Source: Pantoea sp. (GTDB taxonomy: Bacteria; Pseudomonadota; Gammaproteobacteria; Enterobacterales; Enterobacteriaceae). Taken from it: a stretch of DNA of 64,000 nucleotides. This document shows positions 7,769-17,800 of the stretch, in pieces; the first letter of the stretch is position 1, and every line of letters starts with the position of its first letter. The notes beneath the pieces are model-generated. The model worked only from the letters and a program-made list of their open reading frames with translations, was not told the DNA's origin and did no database searches. The translations under genes and the position numbers were made by a program. Where the stretch lies: NCBI RefSeq assembly GCF_028283705.1, contig NZ_JAPWKD010000034.1:434001-498000 (forward strand), given 5' to 3'.

Positions 7769-8905
7769 ATGCGCCTGAAACTTCTTTCTGCCAGCGTCGT
7801 GTTTTTACTGGCAGCCTGTGATCAGGGCGGAGCTACACCCGCCGCGTCTGCGACGCCGCAAGTCGGCGTCGTCACCCTGAAAACTGAGCCTGTCACGCTG
7901 GTGACGCAACTGCCTGGCCGCACCACGGCGGTAAGAACCGCTCAGGTGCGTCCGCAGGTCAGCGGTGTGATCCAAAAAATACTTTTCACCGAAGGGGGAG
8001 AAGTGAAAGAGGGTCAGCCGTTGTATCAAATCGACCCGGCCACGTATAAAGCCTCTTATGACAAAGCCATGGCGACCTGGCAAAACGATGCCATGCTGGC
8101 GAAACGCTATCAGCCACTGGCGGCCGCCCACGCCATCAGCCAGCAAACCTACGATGATGCGGTGGCGGCCGAGCGCGAAGCGAAAGCCGATGTGGAAACC
8201 GCCAAAGTGAATCTCGACTACACCCTGGTGAAAGCACCGATCTCCGGTCATATCAGCCGTTCGATTTACACCGCCGGTGCGCTGGTCACTGACGGGCAAA
8301 CCGATTATCTCGCCACCATTACCCAGCTTGATCCCATCTATGTCGATGTGAATCAGTCGTCAACCGATCTGCTGCACCTGCGCCGCGCGCTGGCTGACGG
8401 CAAGATCGCGAAGATCGACGATAACACTGCCGCCGTGGGCCTCTCGCTGGAAGATGGCAGCCATTATGGCGCGCAGGGCAAACTGGCCTTCTCGGAAGTG
8501 AATGTGGATACCGCCACCGGCACCGTGGTGCTGCGCGCGGTGTTCCCGAACCCGAAAGATGAGTTACTGCCGGGGATGTATGTGCACGCCAGCTTCCCGC
8601 AGGGCGTCCAGCAGCAGGGCATCCTGGTGCCGCAGGAATCCATCATGCATGACACCAAAGGCCAGCCTTACGTCTATGTGGTGAAAAGCGATAACACCAT
8701 TGAGCAGCGCAGCATCAGCACCGGCGAGATGATCAAAGGGGAGTGGCTGGTTACCGGAGGCCTGAAAGAGGGCGAGAAGGTGGTGGTAAACAATCTGCAA
8801 AGTGTACGCAGCGGCGTCAAAGTGACCACCACGGCGGCCGATACCAATGACACGCCTGCCGCCAATGCCGTCAGCCTCTCCATGACTGATGCTGCGGCAC
8901 AATAA
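7769..8905 (+). CDS. RND efflux periplasmic adaptor, AcrA/MexA family lipoprotein
   Basis: This 378-residue membrane-fusion protein links an inner-membrane RND pump to an outer-membrane channel. The N-terminal signal ends in a lipobox (LLAAC, Cys17). Next come a lipoyl half-motif and an alpha-helical hairpin (about residues 95-165, with DAVAAEREAKADVETAKVNL), then the second lipoyl half (APISGHISRS) and the beta-barrel and membrane-proximal domains. The ATG at 7769 is chosen over a TTG at 7754 because it gives a normal lipoprotein signal. It is the first gene of a three-gene operon, nine bases ahead of the pump gene. No TetR-type local repressor, which often accompanies such operons, is found here. 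Confidence 0.92.
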   Translation: MRLKLLSASVVFLLAACDQGGATPAASATPQVGVVTLKTEPVTLVTQLPGRTTAVRTAQVRPQVSGVIQKILFTEGGEVKEGQPLYQIDPATYKASYDKAMATWQNDAMLAKRYQPLAAAHAISQQTYDDAVAAEREAKADVETAKVNLDYTLVKAPISGHISRSIYTAGALVTDGQTDYLATITQLDPIYVDVNQSSTDLLHLRRALADGKIAKIDDNTAAVGLSLEDGSHYGAQGKLAFSEVNVDTATGTVVLRAVFPNPKDELLPGMYVHASFPQGVQQQGILVPQESIMHDTKGQPYVYVVKSDNTIEQRSISTGEMIKGEWLVTGGLKEGEKVVVNNLQSVRSGVKVTTTAADTNDTPAANAVSLSMTDAAAQ

Positions 8906-8914
8906 GGGGGCGTA

Positions 8915-11900
8915 ATGTCTAAGTTTTTTATTGAACGCCCGATATTTGCGTGGGTGATCGCGATCATTGTGATGCTGGTAGGGGCGATTGCGACGCTCAA
9001 ACTGCCGGTTAACCAATACCCCGATATCTCACCCCCGGCGGTGTCGATTTCCGTCACCTATCCCGGTGCCAGTGCCGAAACCACGCAAAACACCGTGGTG
9101 CAGGTGATTGAACAGCAACTTAACGGCCTGGACGGTCTGCGTTACCTCGAATCCAGCAGTGCATCCGACGGTAGTGCGCAGATCATCGCCACCTTCAACC
9201 AGGGGATTAACCCGGATATTGCGCAGGTACAGGTGCAGGACCGCGTTTCTCTGGCGGAGTCGCAATTACCGACCGATGTGACCCAGCAGGGTATCCGCAT
9301 CCGTAAGTACCAGAAAAACTTCATGATGGTGGTTGGCCTGATTTCGAAAGACGGCAAGCTGACCAACGGTGACCTCGCGGATATGCTGGTCTCCAAACTG
9401 GAAGACCCGATTTCACGTACCCCAGGTGTCGGTGACTTTATGGTGCTGGGTTCCGAATACGCCATGCGTATCTGGCTCGATCCCGCCAAATTGTACAAAT
9501 ACAACCTGATGCCGAGCGATGTCAGCACCGCGATTGATAATCAGAACGTGCAGGTGTCTTCCGGTTCGCTGGGCGGTCTGCCGACCATTCAGGGCGCAAA
9601 AACCCAGGCAACGGTACTTGGCAAAACCCGTTTCACCACGGTGAAGCAGTTTGAGAACGTACTGCTGAAAGTGAACAGCGATGGCTCTCAGGTGCGCCTG
9701 AAAGATGTGGCGTCGGTAGCACTGGGGCCACAAAGCTACGGCATTGACGCCACGCTCAACGGCAAACCGGCGGCAGGTATCGCGTTGCGTCTGGCAACCG
9801 GTGCCAACGAGCTGAACACCGCGAAAGCGGTCCGTCAGACGATTGCCGATTTGAAAGAGTCGCTGCCGGATAACGTGGAAGTCACCTATCCCTACGACAC
9901 CTCACCGGTGGTGAGCGCGTCGATTGAAGAAGTGGTGAAAACGCTGATCGAAGCCGTGGTTCTGGTGTTCTTCGTGATGCTTATCTTCCTGCAAAACCTG
10001 CGCGCGACCATGATCACCACGCTGGTGGTGCCGGTGGTGCTGCTGGGTACTTTCGGTATCCTTGCGGCCTTCGGCTACAGCATCAACACCCTGACGATGT
10101 TCGGGATGGTGCTGGCGATAGGGCTATTGGTGGATGATGCCATCGTAGTGGTGGAGAACGTCGAGCGTGTGATGCACGAAGAACGGCTCGATCCGAAAAC
10201 CGCCACCATCAAATCGATGCAGCAAATCCAGGGCGCGCTGTTTGGTATCGCGCTGGTGCTGTCGGCGGTACTGCTGCCGATGGCTTTCTTCGCTGGATCA
10301 ACCGGGGTTATCTATCGTCAGTTCTCAATCACCATTGTGTCAGCGATGGCGCTGTCGGTGATTATGGCGCTGATCTTCACCCCGGCGCTGTGCGCCACCC
10401 TGCTGAAAGCCAGTTCGGCCGAGCACAAAACCACCGGGTTTGCCGGTTGGTTTAACCGCAAGTTTGATAGCGGTGCGATGCACTACACCCGCGGCGTGAG
10501 TAAAGTCATCTCACGGCGCGGGCTGTTTATGGTGGTGTATCTGGTGATTGTCGGGGTAACGGGCTTTCTGTTTACCCGCGTACCGACCACCTTCCTGCCC
10601 AATGAAGACCAGGGCCTGATGATGGTGCAGATGACCCTGCCGGTAAACGCCTCGTCGCAGCGTACCCAGCAGGTGATCAACGACCTGAATGATTACCTGC
10701 AAAAGAACGAAGCTTCCGTGGTCACCACCACCTTTGGCGTGGCGGGCTTTAACTTTGCCGGTCGCGGTCAGAGTAACGCCATGGCGTTTGTGCGTCTGAA
10801 AGACTGGGGGGAACGAACCCATAGTGGCCAGAGCGTACAGGATTTGGCCAACCGGGTAATGGCGCATTTCGCCAATTACAAAAACGCCAAAATCTTTGCC
10901 ATGGTGCCGCCTGCGGTGATGGAGCTGGGTAATGCCACCGGCTTTGACCTCTATTTGCAGGATACCGGTGCGCACACCCATCAGCAGATGATGGATGCCA
11001 CGCATCAGTTAATTGCCCTGGCGAACAAAGACCCGCGTCTGGCTCAGGTACGCATGAATGGCCTGGAAGATGAGCCGCAGTATCAACTGGAGATTAATGA
11101 CGAGAAAGCCAGCGCGCTCGGCCTGAGCATGACCGATATCAACAACACCTTGTCGGTGGCCTGGGGCTCCAGCTATATCGACCAGTTCATGTACAACGGC
11201 CGTGTCAAAGAGGTGTACCTGATGGGGAAAGCGGATTCCCGCGTGACGCCGTCTGACCTCAATAAATGGTACTTCCGCAACACCAGCGGCACCATGGTTC
11301 CATTCTCCGCCTTTGCCTCCGGTAAATGGGTGTATGGCTCGCCGCATTTCGAACGCTTTAACGGCCTGACGGCGGAAGAGATCCTCGGCTCCCCGGCTCC
11401 GGGTAAAAGTACCGGTGAAGCGATGACAGCGGTTGAGGAGCTGGCGAAGCAGCTGCCGAGCGGTTTCCGCGTGCAGTGGTACGGCATCTCTTATGAGGAG
11501 CAGGCATCAGGCAACCAGACCACTCAGCTGTATGCCATCTCGATTCTGGTGGTGTTCCTGTGCCTGGCGGCGCTGTACGAAAGCTGGTCGATTCCGTTCT
11601 CGGTGATTCTGGTGGTGCCGCTTGGCGTGCTGGGCACCATCTGCGCGGTGTTGCTGCGTGGCTTGCAGAACGATGTGTTCTTCCAGGTAGGGCTATTAAC
11701 CACCGTCGGGCTGGCGGCGAAGAACGCCATCCTGATTGTTGAATTTGCGAAGGAACTGCACGAGCGGGAAGGCAAGAGCCTGGTGGAAGCGGCGGTGGAG
11801 GCAGCCAGGCTGCGTATCCGCCCGATCATCATGACGTCAATGGCCTTTATCCTCGGCGTGCTGCCGCTCACCATCTCTAACGGTGCGGGCGCGGGTAGCC

Positions 11901-12049
11901 AGCACTCCATCGGTACGGCGGTGGCTGGCGGGATGATTACCGCGACCTTCCTCGCCATCTTCTTTGTGCCGATGTTCTACGTGGTGGTGTCGCAGTTCTT
12001 CGCGCGTAAGAAAAACGCATCCGCAGAGGGGGTGCAGCATGATAACTAA
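8915..12049 (+). CDS. RND multidrug efflux pump, AcrB/MexB (HAE1) family
   Basis: This 1044-residue inner-membrane proton/drug antiporter has the usual length for HAE1 pumps. It shows the characteristic N-terminus (FFIERPIFAWVIAII), two large periplasmic loops and twelve predicted membrane helices. The proton-relay residues Asp407 and Asp408 (GLLVDDAIVVVENVER) and Lys936 (GLAAKNAILIVEFAKEL) are present. It is a paralogue of AcrB rather than the conserved housekeeping acrB, whose locus (near acrR) is elsewhere in enterobacteria. The upstream adaptor and the overlapping downstream channel gene suggest a complete self-contained pump. Substrates cannot be told from the sequence. Confidence 0.94.
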   Translation: MSKFFIERPIFAWVIAIIVMLVGAIATLKLPVNQYPDISPPAVSISVTYPGASAETTQNTVVQVIEQQLNGLDGLRYLESSSASDGSAQIIATFNQGINPDIAQVQVQDRVSLAESQLPTDVTQQGIRIRKYQKNFMMVVGLISKDGKLTNGDLADMLVSKLEDPISRTPGVGDFMVLGSEYAMRIWLDPAKLYKYNLMPSDVSTAIDNQNVQVSSGSLGGLPTIQGAKTQATVLGKTRFTTVKQFENVLLKVNSDGSQVRLKDVASVALGPQSYGIDATLNGKPAAGIALRLATGANELNTAKAVRQTIADLKESLPDNVEVTYPYDTSPVVSASIEEVVKTLIEAVVLVFFVMLIFLQNLRATMITTLVVPVVLLGTFGILAAFGYSINTLTMFGMVLAIGLLVDDAIVVVENVERVMHEERLDPKTATIKSMQQIQGALFGIALVLSAVLLPMAFFAGSTGVIYRQFSITIVSAMALSVIMALIFTPALCATLLKASSAEHKTTGFAGWFNRKFDSGAMHYTRGVSKVISRRGLFMVVYLVIVGVTGFLFTRVPTTFLPNEDQGLMMVQMTLPVNASSQRTQQVINDLNDYLQKNEASVVTTTFGVAGFNFAGRGQSNAMAFVRLKDWGERTHSGQSVQDLANRVMAHFANYKNAKIFAMVPPAVMELGNATGFDLYLQDTGAHTHQQMMDATHQLIALANKDPRLAQVRMNGLEDEPQYQLEINDEKASALGLSMTDINNTLSVAWGSSYIDQFMYNGRVKEVYLMGKADSRVTPSDLNKWYFRNTSGTMVPFSAFASGKWVYGSPHFERFNGLTAEEILGSPAPGKSTGEAMTAVEELAKQLPSGFRVQWYGISYEEQASGNQTTQLYAISILVVFLCLAALYESWSIPFSVILVVPLGVLGTICAVLLRGLQNDVFFQVGLLTTVGLAAKNAILIVEFAKELHEREGKSLVEAAVEAARLRIRPIIMTSMAFILGVLPLTISNGAGAGSQHSIGTAVAGGMITATFLAIFFVPMFYVVVSQFFARKKNASAEGVQHDN

Positions 12050-13445
12050 AACCTTTAACTGGGCGCTGCTGCCGCTGGCCGCTGCCCTGGGCTTAACCGG
12101 CTGCACCATGGAGCCGCATTATCAGCGCCCGGCGATGCCGGTGGATGCCCATTACGATCAGCCCACCGCAGTGGGCAATGTGGCGGATTTGCCGTGGCAG
12201 AATTTTTTCACCGATGCCACGATGCGTAATCTGATCCAGCTTTCACTCGATAACAACCGCGACCTGCGCGTCGCGGCCCTCAATGTCGAAGAGGCGCGTA
12301 ACGATGTCACGGTGCAGCGCGCTGCGCTGATGCCGTCAATTGACGCCACGGCCAGCCAGACCTCGGCTCATGAGCCGGGCAATCTGTACAACACCAAAAC
12401 CACCGGTCCGATCACTTACCACGAGCTGAACGCCGGTCTGGGCGTCACCTCATGGGAACTGGATTTCTTTGGCCGGTTGCGCAGCCTGCGCGATCAGGCG
12501 CAGGAAACCTATCTCTCGACCGCAGCAACCGAGCGTGCCACCCGGATCTCGCTGATTTCGGAAGTGGCCACTGCCTGGCTGACCCTGTGTTCAGATAACG
12601 ATCTGCTGCATCTGGCGCAGCACACCGCCCAGAGCCAGCAGGATTCGTACCGGCTGACCAAAATGAGCTATGACGGTGGCGTCAGCAGCGACCAGGACCT
12701 GGCCGAAGCAGAAAGCACGGTGCGTGCGGCCGAGGCGGATGTCGCCAGCTACACCCGTCAGGTACGCCAGGATGTGGATGCGCTGCGTCTGCTGGTGGGC
12801 ACCGATCTGCCGGTGTCGCTGCTGTCCCATGCGTCGCTGGATGCCAACTGGCAGTTCCCGGCCACACCAGCCGGATTGCCGTCAGATTTGCTGACGCGCC
12901 GTCCGGATGTGATGGCTGCCGAACATACGCTGAAAGCCGCTAATGCCAATATCGGTGCAGCGCGCGCGGCCTTCTTCCCGAGCATTACGCTGACGGCATC
13001 CGGTGGCTCCACCAGTAGCTCGCTTGGCAGCCTGCTGGGTGGCGGTACCGGTGCCTGGTCGTTTGTCCCCTCGATTAACCTGCCGATTTTTGACGGCGGC
13101 AAAAACGAGGCTAACCTGAACATCGCCCATATCGAAAAACGCATTGAGATCGCCAACTATGAGAAAGCGATCCAGACCGCGTTTAAAGAAGTGAACGATG
13201 CGCTGGCCGGTCAGGACACCTGGCAGGATCAAATGACGGCCCTGCAAAAAGAGGTAGGTGCGAATCAGCGCGACTACGACTATTCTGAATTGCGGTATAA
13301 GCAGGGCGTTGATAATTATCTCAATGTGTTAGTGGCTCAACGTTCTCTTTACAGCGCACAACAAACGCTGATTAGCGCGCATCTGGGCCAGTTAAGCCAG
13401 AAAATCACGTTGTACAAGGCACTCGGCGGCGGCTGGAAATCCTGA
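12039..13445 (+). CDS. Outer-membrane efflux channel lipoprotein, OprM/NodT family
   Basis: This 468-residue TolC-superfamily channel has a lipobox LTGC (Cys22). Two outer-membrane-factor repeats form the coiled-coil barrel, with conserved phrases such as LTRRPDVMAAEHTLKAANANIGAARAAFFPSITL and YKALGGGWK at the C-terminus. The start ATG overlaps the end of the pump gene by 11 bases, indicating translational coupling. Having a dedicated channel in the operon means the pump need not rely on TolC. A terminator follows about 90 bases downstream. Confidence 0.93.
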   Translation: MITKTFNWALLPLAAALGLTGCTMEPHYQRPAMPVDAHYDQPTAVGNVADLPWQNFFTDATMRNLIQLSLDNNRDLRVAALNVEEARNDVTVQRAALMPSIDATASQTSAHEPGNLYNTKTTGPITYHELNAGLGVTSWELDFFGRLRSLRDQAQETYLSTAATERATRISLISEVATAWLTLCSDNDLLHLAQHTAQSQQDSYRLTKMSYDGGVSSDQDLAEAESTVRAAEADVASYTRQVRQDVDALRLLVGTDLPVSLLSHASLDANWQFPATPAGLPSDLLTRRPDVMAAEHTLKAANANIGAARAAFFPSITLTASGGSTSSSLGSLLGGGTGAWSFVPSINLPIFDGGKNEANLNIAHIEKRIEIANYEKAIQTAFKEVNDALAGQDTWQDQMTALQKEVGANQRDYDYSELRYKQGVDNYLNVLVAQRSLYSAQQTLISAHLGQLSQKITLYKALGGGWKS

Positions 13446-13534
13446 GGATCTTAACGATACCCTTACGGTTTGAGCATGGAATAAAATATGTATTTCAGCC
13501 GATAATACGCGCAGTAATGATTTACCTTTGAAAT

Positions 13535-13559
13535 AATCCCCTGTTTTTCAGGGGATTTT
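13535..13559 (+). terminator. Rho-independent terminator of the first RND operon
   Basis: AATCCCCTG and CAGGGGATT form a nine-pair stem around a five-base T loop, ending in TTTT. It lies between the OprM-like gene and mdtA, so the second efflux operon is a separate transcription unit or receives only read-through. Confidence 0.75.
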
Positions 13560-13585
13560 CCATTTATCTGAGACCTAAAAACTCA

Positions 13586-14842
13586 ATGAAGACCAACGCT
13601 CCTCGATCCGCTTTCTCTCGCTGGCTGAAATGGCTGCTCCTGTTAGTTGTGCTGTTAATTGTGGCTGGCGTGATCTGGCGCGTAGTCGGTGGACGCGGGG
13701 GGATGCCGCCAGGCGGAATGCCGCCGGGTGGTGAACACGGTGGGCGCAGTGGTCACCGTGCCGCCGGTGGCCCGCCGGGCATGGCGATGATGATGGGGGG
13801 GGCGACCCTGGTGCACAGTGGCGTTGCCACCACCGCCGATGTGCCGGTGTATCTGAATGCGCTGGGGACGGTGGTGCCCAATGCCAGCGTGACGGTTACC
13901 AGCCGGGTGGCGGGTCAGCTGGATAAGGTGTACTTCACCGAAGGACAGAAAGTGCAGGCGGGCCAGCTGCTGGCGCAGATCGATCCGCGCAGCTACCAGG
14001 CGACGCTGGCGCAATATCAGGGCGATCTTAATCAGAACCAGGCGCTGCTGAAAAGTGCCGAACTGACGCTGGCACGCTACAAAAAACTCTACGCGCAGGA
14101 CTCACTGGCGCGCCAGGACCTGGATACCCAGATGGCGACCGTTGGCCAGTATCGCGGTGCGGTGGCAGCGGATGAAGCGCAGATCGCCAGTGCAAAATTG
14201 GATATTGAATACGCGCGCATCACCTCGCCGGTCAGCGGCCGTGTGGGCCTGCGTCTGGTGGACCCGGGTAATATGATCCAGACCACCGATACCACCGGTA
14301 TCGTGGTGGTGACGCAGATGCAACCGGCAGCAGTGACCTTCAGTGTGCCGCAAAGCAACATTCCGCAGCTGACCAAAGCGCTGCACAACGAGCAAAGCCT
14401 GCCAGCAACGGCGTTTGATCAGGACAACACCACGGTGCTGGCGCAGGGTGAAGTGAGATATATCAGCAACCAAATCGACACCAGCACCGGCACCATCGAG
14501 CTGAAAGCCAGTTTCCCCAACCAAGACGAGTCGCTGTTTGCTAATCAGTTCGTCAATCTGCGCCTGCAAACCGACACCCTGAAAAACGCCACGGTGATCC
14601 CGGCCCAGGCGTTGCAACTGAGCAGCGATGGCAGCTTTGTGTTTGTCATCAATAAAGACAACACCGTGACGCGTAAAGCGGTCACCACCGGTCCGACCTT
14701 TGGTGAAGATTTCCAGGCGATTTTGAAAGGGGTAGAGCCAGGCGAACGTCTGGTGACGGAGGGTATCGATCGTCTGACCAACGGCAGTAAAGTGACGCTG
14801 GCCGATGAGAGCAAACCGACTGCGACCGCCGAGGCCAAATGA
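13586..14842 (+). CDS. mdtA: MdtA, adaptor of the MdtABC RND efflux system
   Basis: This 418-residue membrane-fusion protein starts with an uncleaved signal anchor (about residues 14-32). A Gly/Pro/Met/His-rich linker (residues about 35-72, with GGMPPGGMPPGG and PPGMAMMMGG) follows, then the lipoyl, hairpin and barrel domains (SRVAGQLDKVYFTEGQKVQAGQLLAQIDP; SPVSGRVGLRLVDPGNMIQTTDTTGIVVV). These match E. coli MdtA, which has a shorter, less methionine-rich linker. It is translationally coupled to mdtB by a 4-base overlap. In E. coli the operon is controlled by BaeSR, and no baeSR genes follow here. Confidence 0.92.
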   Translation: MKTNAPRSAFSRWLKWLLLLVVLLIVAGVIWRVVGGRGGMPPGGMPPGGEHGGRSGHRAAGGPPGMAMMMGGATLVHSGVATTADVPVYLNALGTVVPNASVTVTSRVAGQLDKVYFTEGQKVQAGQLLAQIDPRSYQATLAQYQGDLNQNQALLKSAELTLARYKKLYAQDSLARQDLDTQMATVGQYRGAVAADEAQIASAKLDIEYARITSPVSGRVGLRLVDPGNMIQTTDTTGIVVVTQMQPAAVTFSVPQSNIPQLTKALHNEQSLPATAFDQDNTTVLAQGEVRYISNQIDTSTGTIELKASFPNQDESLFANQFVNLRLQTDTLKNATVIPAQALQLSSDGSFVFVINKDNTVTRKAVTTGPTFGEDFQAILKGVEPGERLVTEGIDRLTNGSKVTLADESKPTATAEAK

Positions 14843-17800
14843 ATCCGTCACGCCTGTTTATCCAGCGGCCGGTCGCCACCATCCTGTTGATGGTGGGCGT
14901 GCTGATCGCCGGGATCTTCGCTTATAAATTCCTCTCCACCTCGGCGTTGCCGCAGGTGGACTATCCGACCATTCAGGTCACCACGCTGTATCCGGGTGCC
15001 AGCCCGGACGTGATGGCCTCATCGATCACTTCGCCGCTGGAGCGGCAGCTGGGGCAGATGGCGGGTTTAAGCCAGATGACCTCCACCAGCTCCGGTGGGT
15101 CCTCAATCATTACGCTGAAGTTCAGCCTTGATCTGTCGCTGGATGTGGCGGAACAGGAAGTGCAGGCGGCGATCAATGCCGCGAACAACCTGCTGCCGAG
15201 CGATCTGCCTAATCCGCCGACCTATAAAAAGGTCAACCCGGCAGATACCGCGGTAATCACCCTGGCGGCCAGTTCCGATACCCTGCCGCTCACCGAAGTG
15301 CAGGATCTGGTCAACACCCGTGTGGCGCTGAAGCTGTCACAGATTTCTGGCGTCGGTATGGTGACGCTGGCGGGGGGCCATCAACCGGCGATTCGTGTCC
15401 AGATGGACCCGAAAGCACTGGCAGCACATAACCTGACGCTGGAAGACGTCAACACCCTGATCGGCAACAGCAACGTGAACGGCTCAAAAGGCGGCTTCGA
15501 CGGCAAATACCATTCGGTCACCATCGACGCTAACGACCAGCTGCGCACCGCTGAAGAGTACGGCAACCTGATTATCACCTATCAGAACGGTGCCGCACTG
15601 CGCCTGAAAGATATTGCTCATATCGAGCAGGGGCCGGAAAACAGCTTCCAGTCAGCATGGGCCAATAACAGCCCGGCGATTGTGGTAAGCGTACAGCGTC
15701 AGCCGGGGGCAAACGTCATTCAGGTGGTGGATGCCATCAAAGCCAAACTGCCCACGTTGCAGGCGGCGTTACCGGATGGCGTGAAGATGACCATCCTCTC
15801 CGACCGTACGCAAACCATTCGTGCTTCGATCAGTGACGTGCAGTTTGAGCTGATGTTGTCGGTGGCGCTGGTGGTGATGGTCACCTTCCTGTTCCTGCGC
15901 AATATCGCGGCGACGCTGATCCCCAGTGTCGCGGTGCCGCTGTCGCTGATTGGCACCTTCGGCGTGATGTACCTGGCGGACTTCAGCCTGAACAACCTGT
16001 CGCTGATGGCGCTGACCATCGCCACCGGCTTCGTGATCGACGATGCGATTGTGGTGGTGGAGAATATCTCGCGACGGCTGGAAGAGGGCGAAACGCCGAT
16101 GCAGGCGGCGCTGAAAGGTTCCCAGCAAATTGGCTTTACCATTATCTCGCTGACCTTCTCGCTGATTGCGGTGCTGATCCCACTGCTGTTTATGGGCGAT
16201 GTGGTCGGGCGTTTGTTCCGCGAATTTGCCATCACCCTGGCGGTGTCGATCCTCGTCTCGATGCTGGTGTCGCTGACGCTGACCCCGATGTTGTGTGCTT
16301 ATCTGTTGCAGCATATCCCGCCGGAAAAACAGTCCCGTTTCTCACGCAAAGGCGGCGAATTTTTTGACAAGCTGGTGCGCGGCTATGACCGCATGCTGAC
16401 TATCGTGCTGAATCACCAGAAGCTGACGTTGCTGGTGGCGCTGGCGACGTTCGCGCTGACGGCGGTGCTGTATCTGGTGATTCCGAAAGGCTTCTTCCCG
16501 ACCCAGGATACCGGCCTGATTCAGGGCGTCACCCTTGCCTCGCAGGATGTCTCCTTTAGTGAAATGTCGAAAAGGCAGCAGGCACTGGCAAAAGTGATCC
16601 TGCAAAATCCGTCGGTGGAGAGCCTGTCCTCGACCATCGGCATCGACGGCACCAATACCAGCCTCAACAGCGGCAGTATGCAGATCAACCTCAAGCCGTT
16701 TGGCGAGCGTGATGACAAAGCCGATGTGGTGATTAAACAGCTGCAACAGGCGGCGACCCAGGTGACGGGTATCCAGCTTTATTTGCAACCGGCGCAGGAT
16801 TTAACGGTCAACGACCAGGTCACGCCGAATCAGTATCAGTTCACCCTGGACGATGCTGACAGCGAAAACCTGGTGAAATGGACGCCGCAGCTGATTGCCG
16901 CCTTGCAGAAACGCCCGGAATTTAATGGTGTGGTGAGCAACTTACAGGATCAGGGCCGCGTGGCTTATGTGGAACTGAACCGTGATAAAGCGGCACGCTA
17001 CGGCATTACCGCCTCTGACGTCGATACCGCGTTGTACAACAGCTTTGGTCAGCGTCTGGTGTCTACCATCTTTACCCAGGCGAACCAGTATCGCGTGGTG
17101 CTGGAAGTGGCACCCACTTATCAGCAGTCTCCGGCATCGTTCGATGATGTCTATCTGCAACCGTCGACCAGCAGCAGCGACAGTAGCAGCTCCACGACCA
17201 CCACCAGCAGCTCGTCCAGCAGCAGTAGCTCCAGCTCCAGTTCATCGGACAGCTCCAGCAGTTCGACCTCATCCAGCACCAGCAGTACGACTGGCATGGT
17301 GAAACTGACCTCGATCGCCACCATCCATGAGCGCACCGGTTCTCTGATGCATATGCGCCTCAACCAGTTCCCGGCGGTGATGGTGTCGTTTAACCTCAGC
17401 AGCGGTTATTCACTGGAAGATGCGCAGCAGGCGATTACCGAGGTGACGCAGCAGCTGAATCTGCCGTCGAGTATCACCCTGCGTTATCAGGGGGAAACCT
17501 CAGCGTTCCAGAGCGCCACCGGCAACACGCTGTGGCTGATTCTGGCGGCGCTGATCACCATGTATGTGGTGCTGGGCATTCTGTATGAAAGCTTTATTCA
17601 TCCGGTCACCATTCTCTCCACATTGCCGTCGGCGGCGGTGGGTGCCCTGCTGACGCTGCTGCTGGCCGGTAGCGAGTTCAGCCTGATTGCGTTGATCGGG
17701 GTGATCCTGTTGATCGGCATCGTGAAGAAGAACGCCATTATGATGATCGACTTTGCGCTGGAAGCGGAAAACAAGCAGGGGATGAGCCCACGCGATGCGA

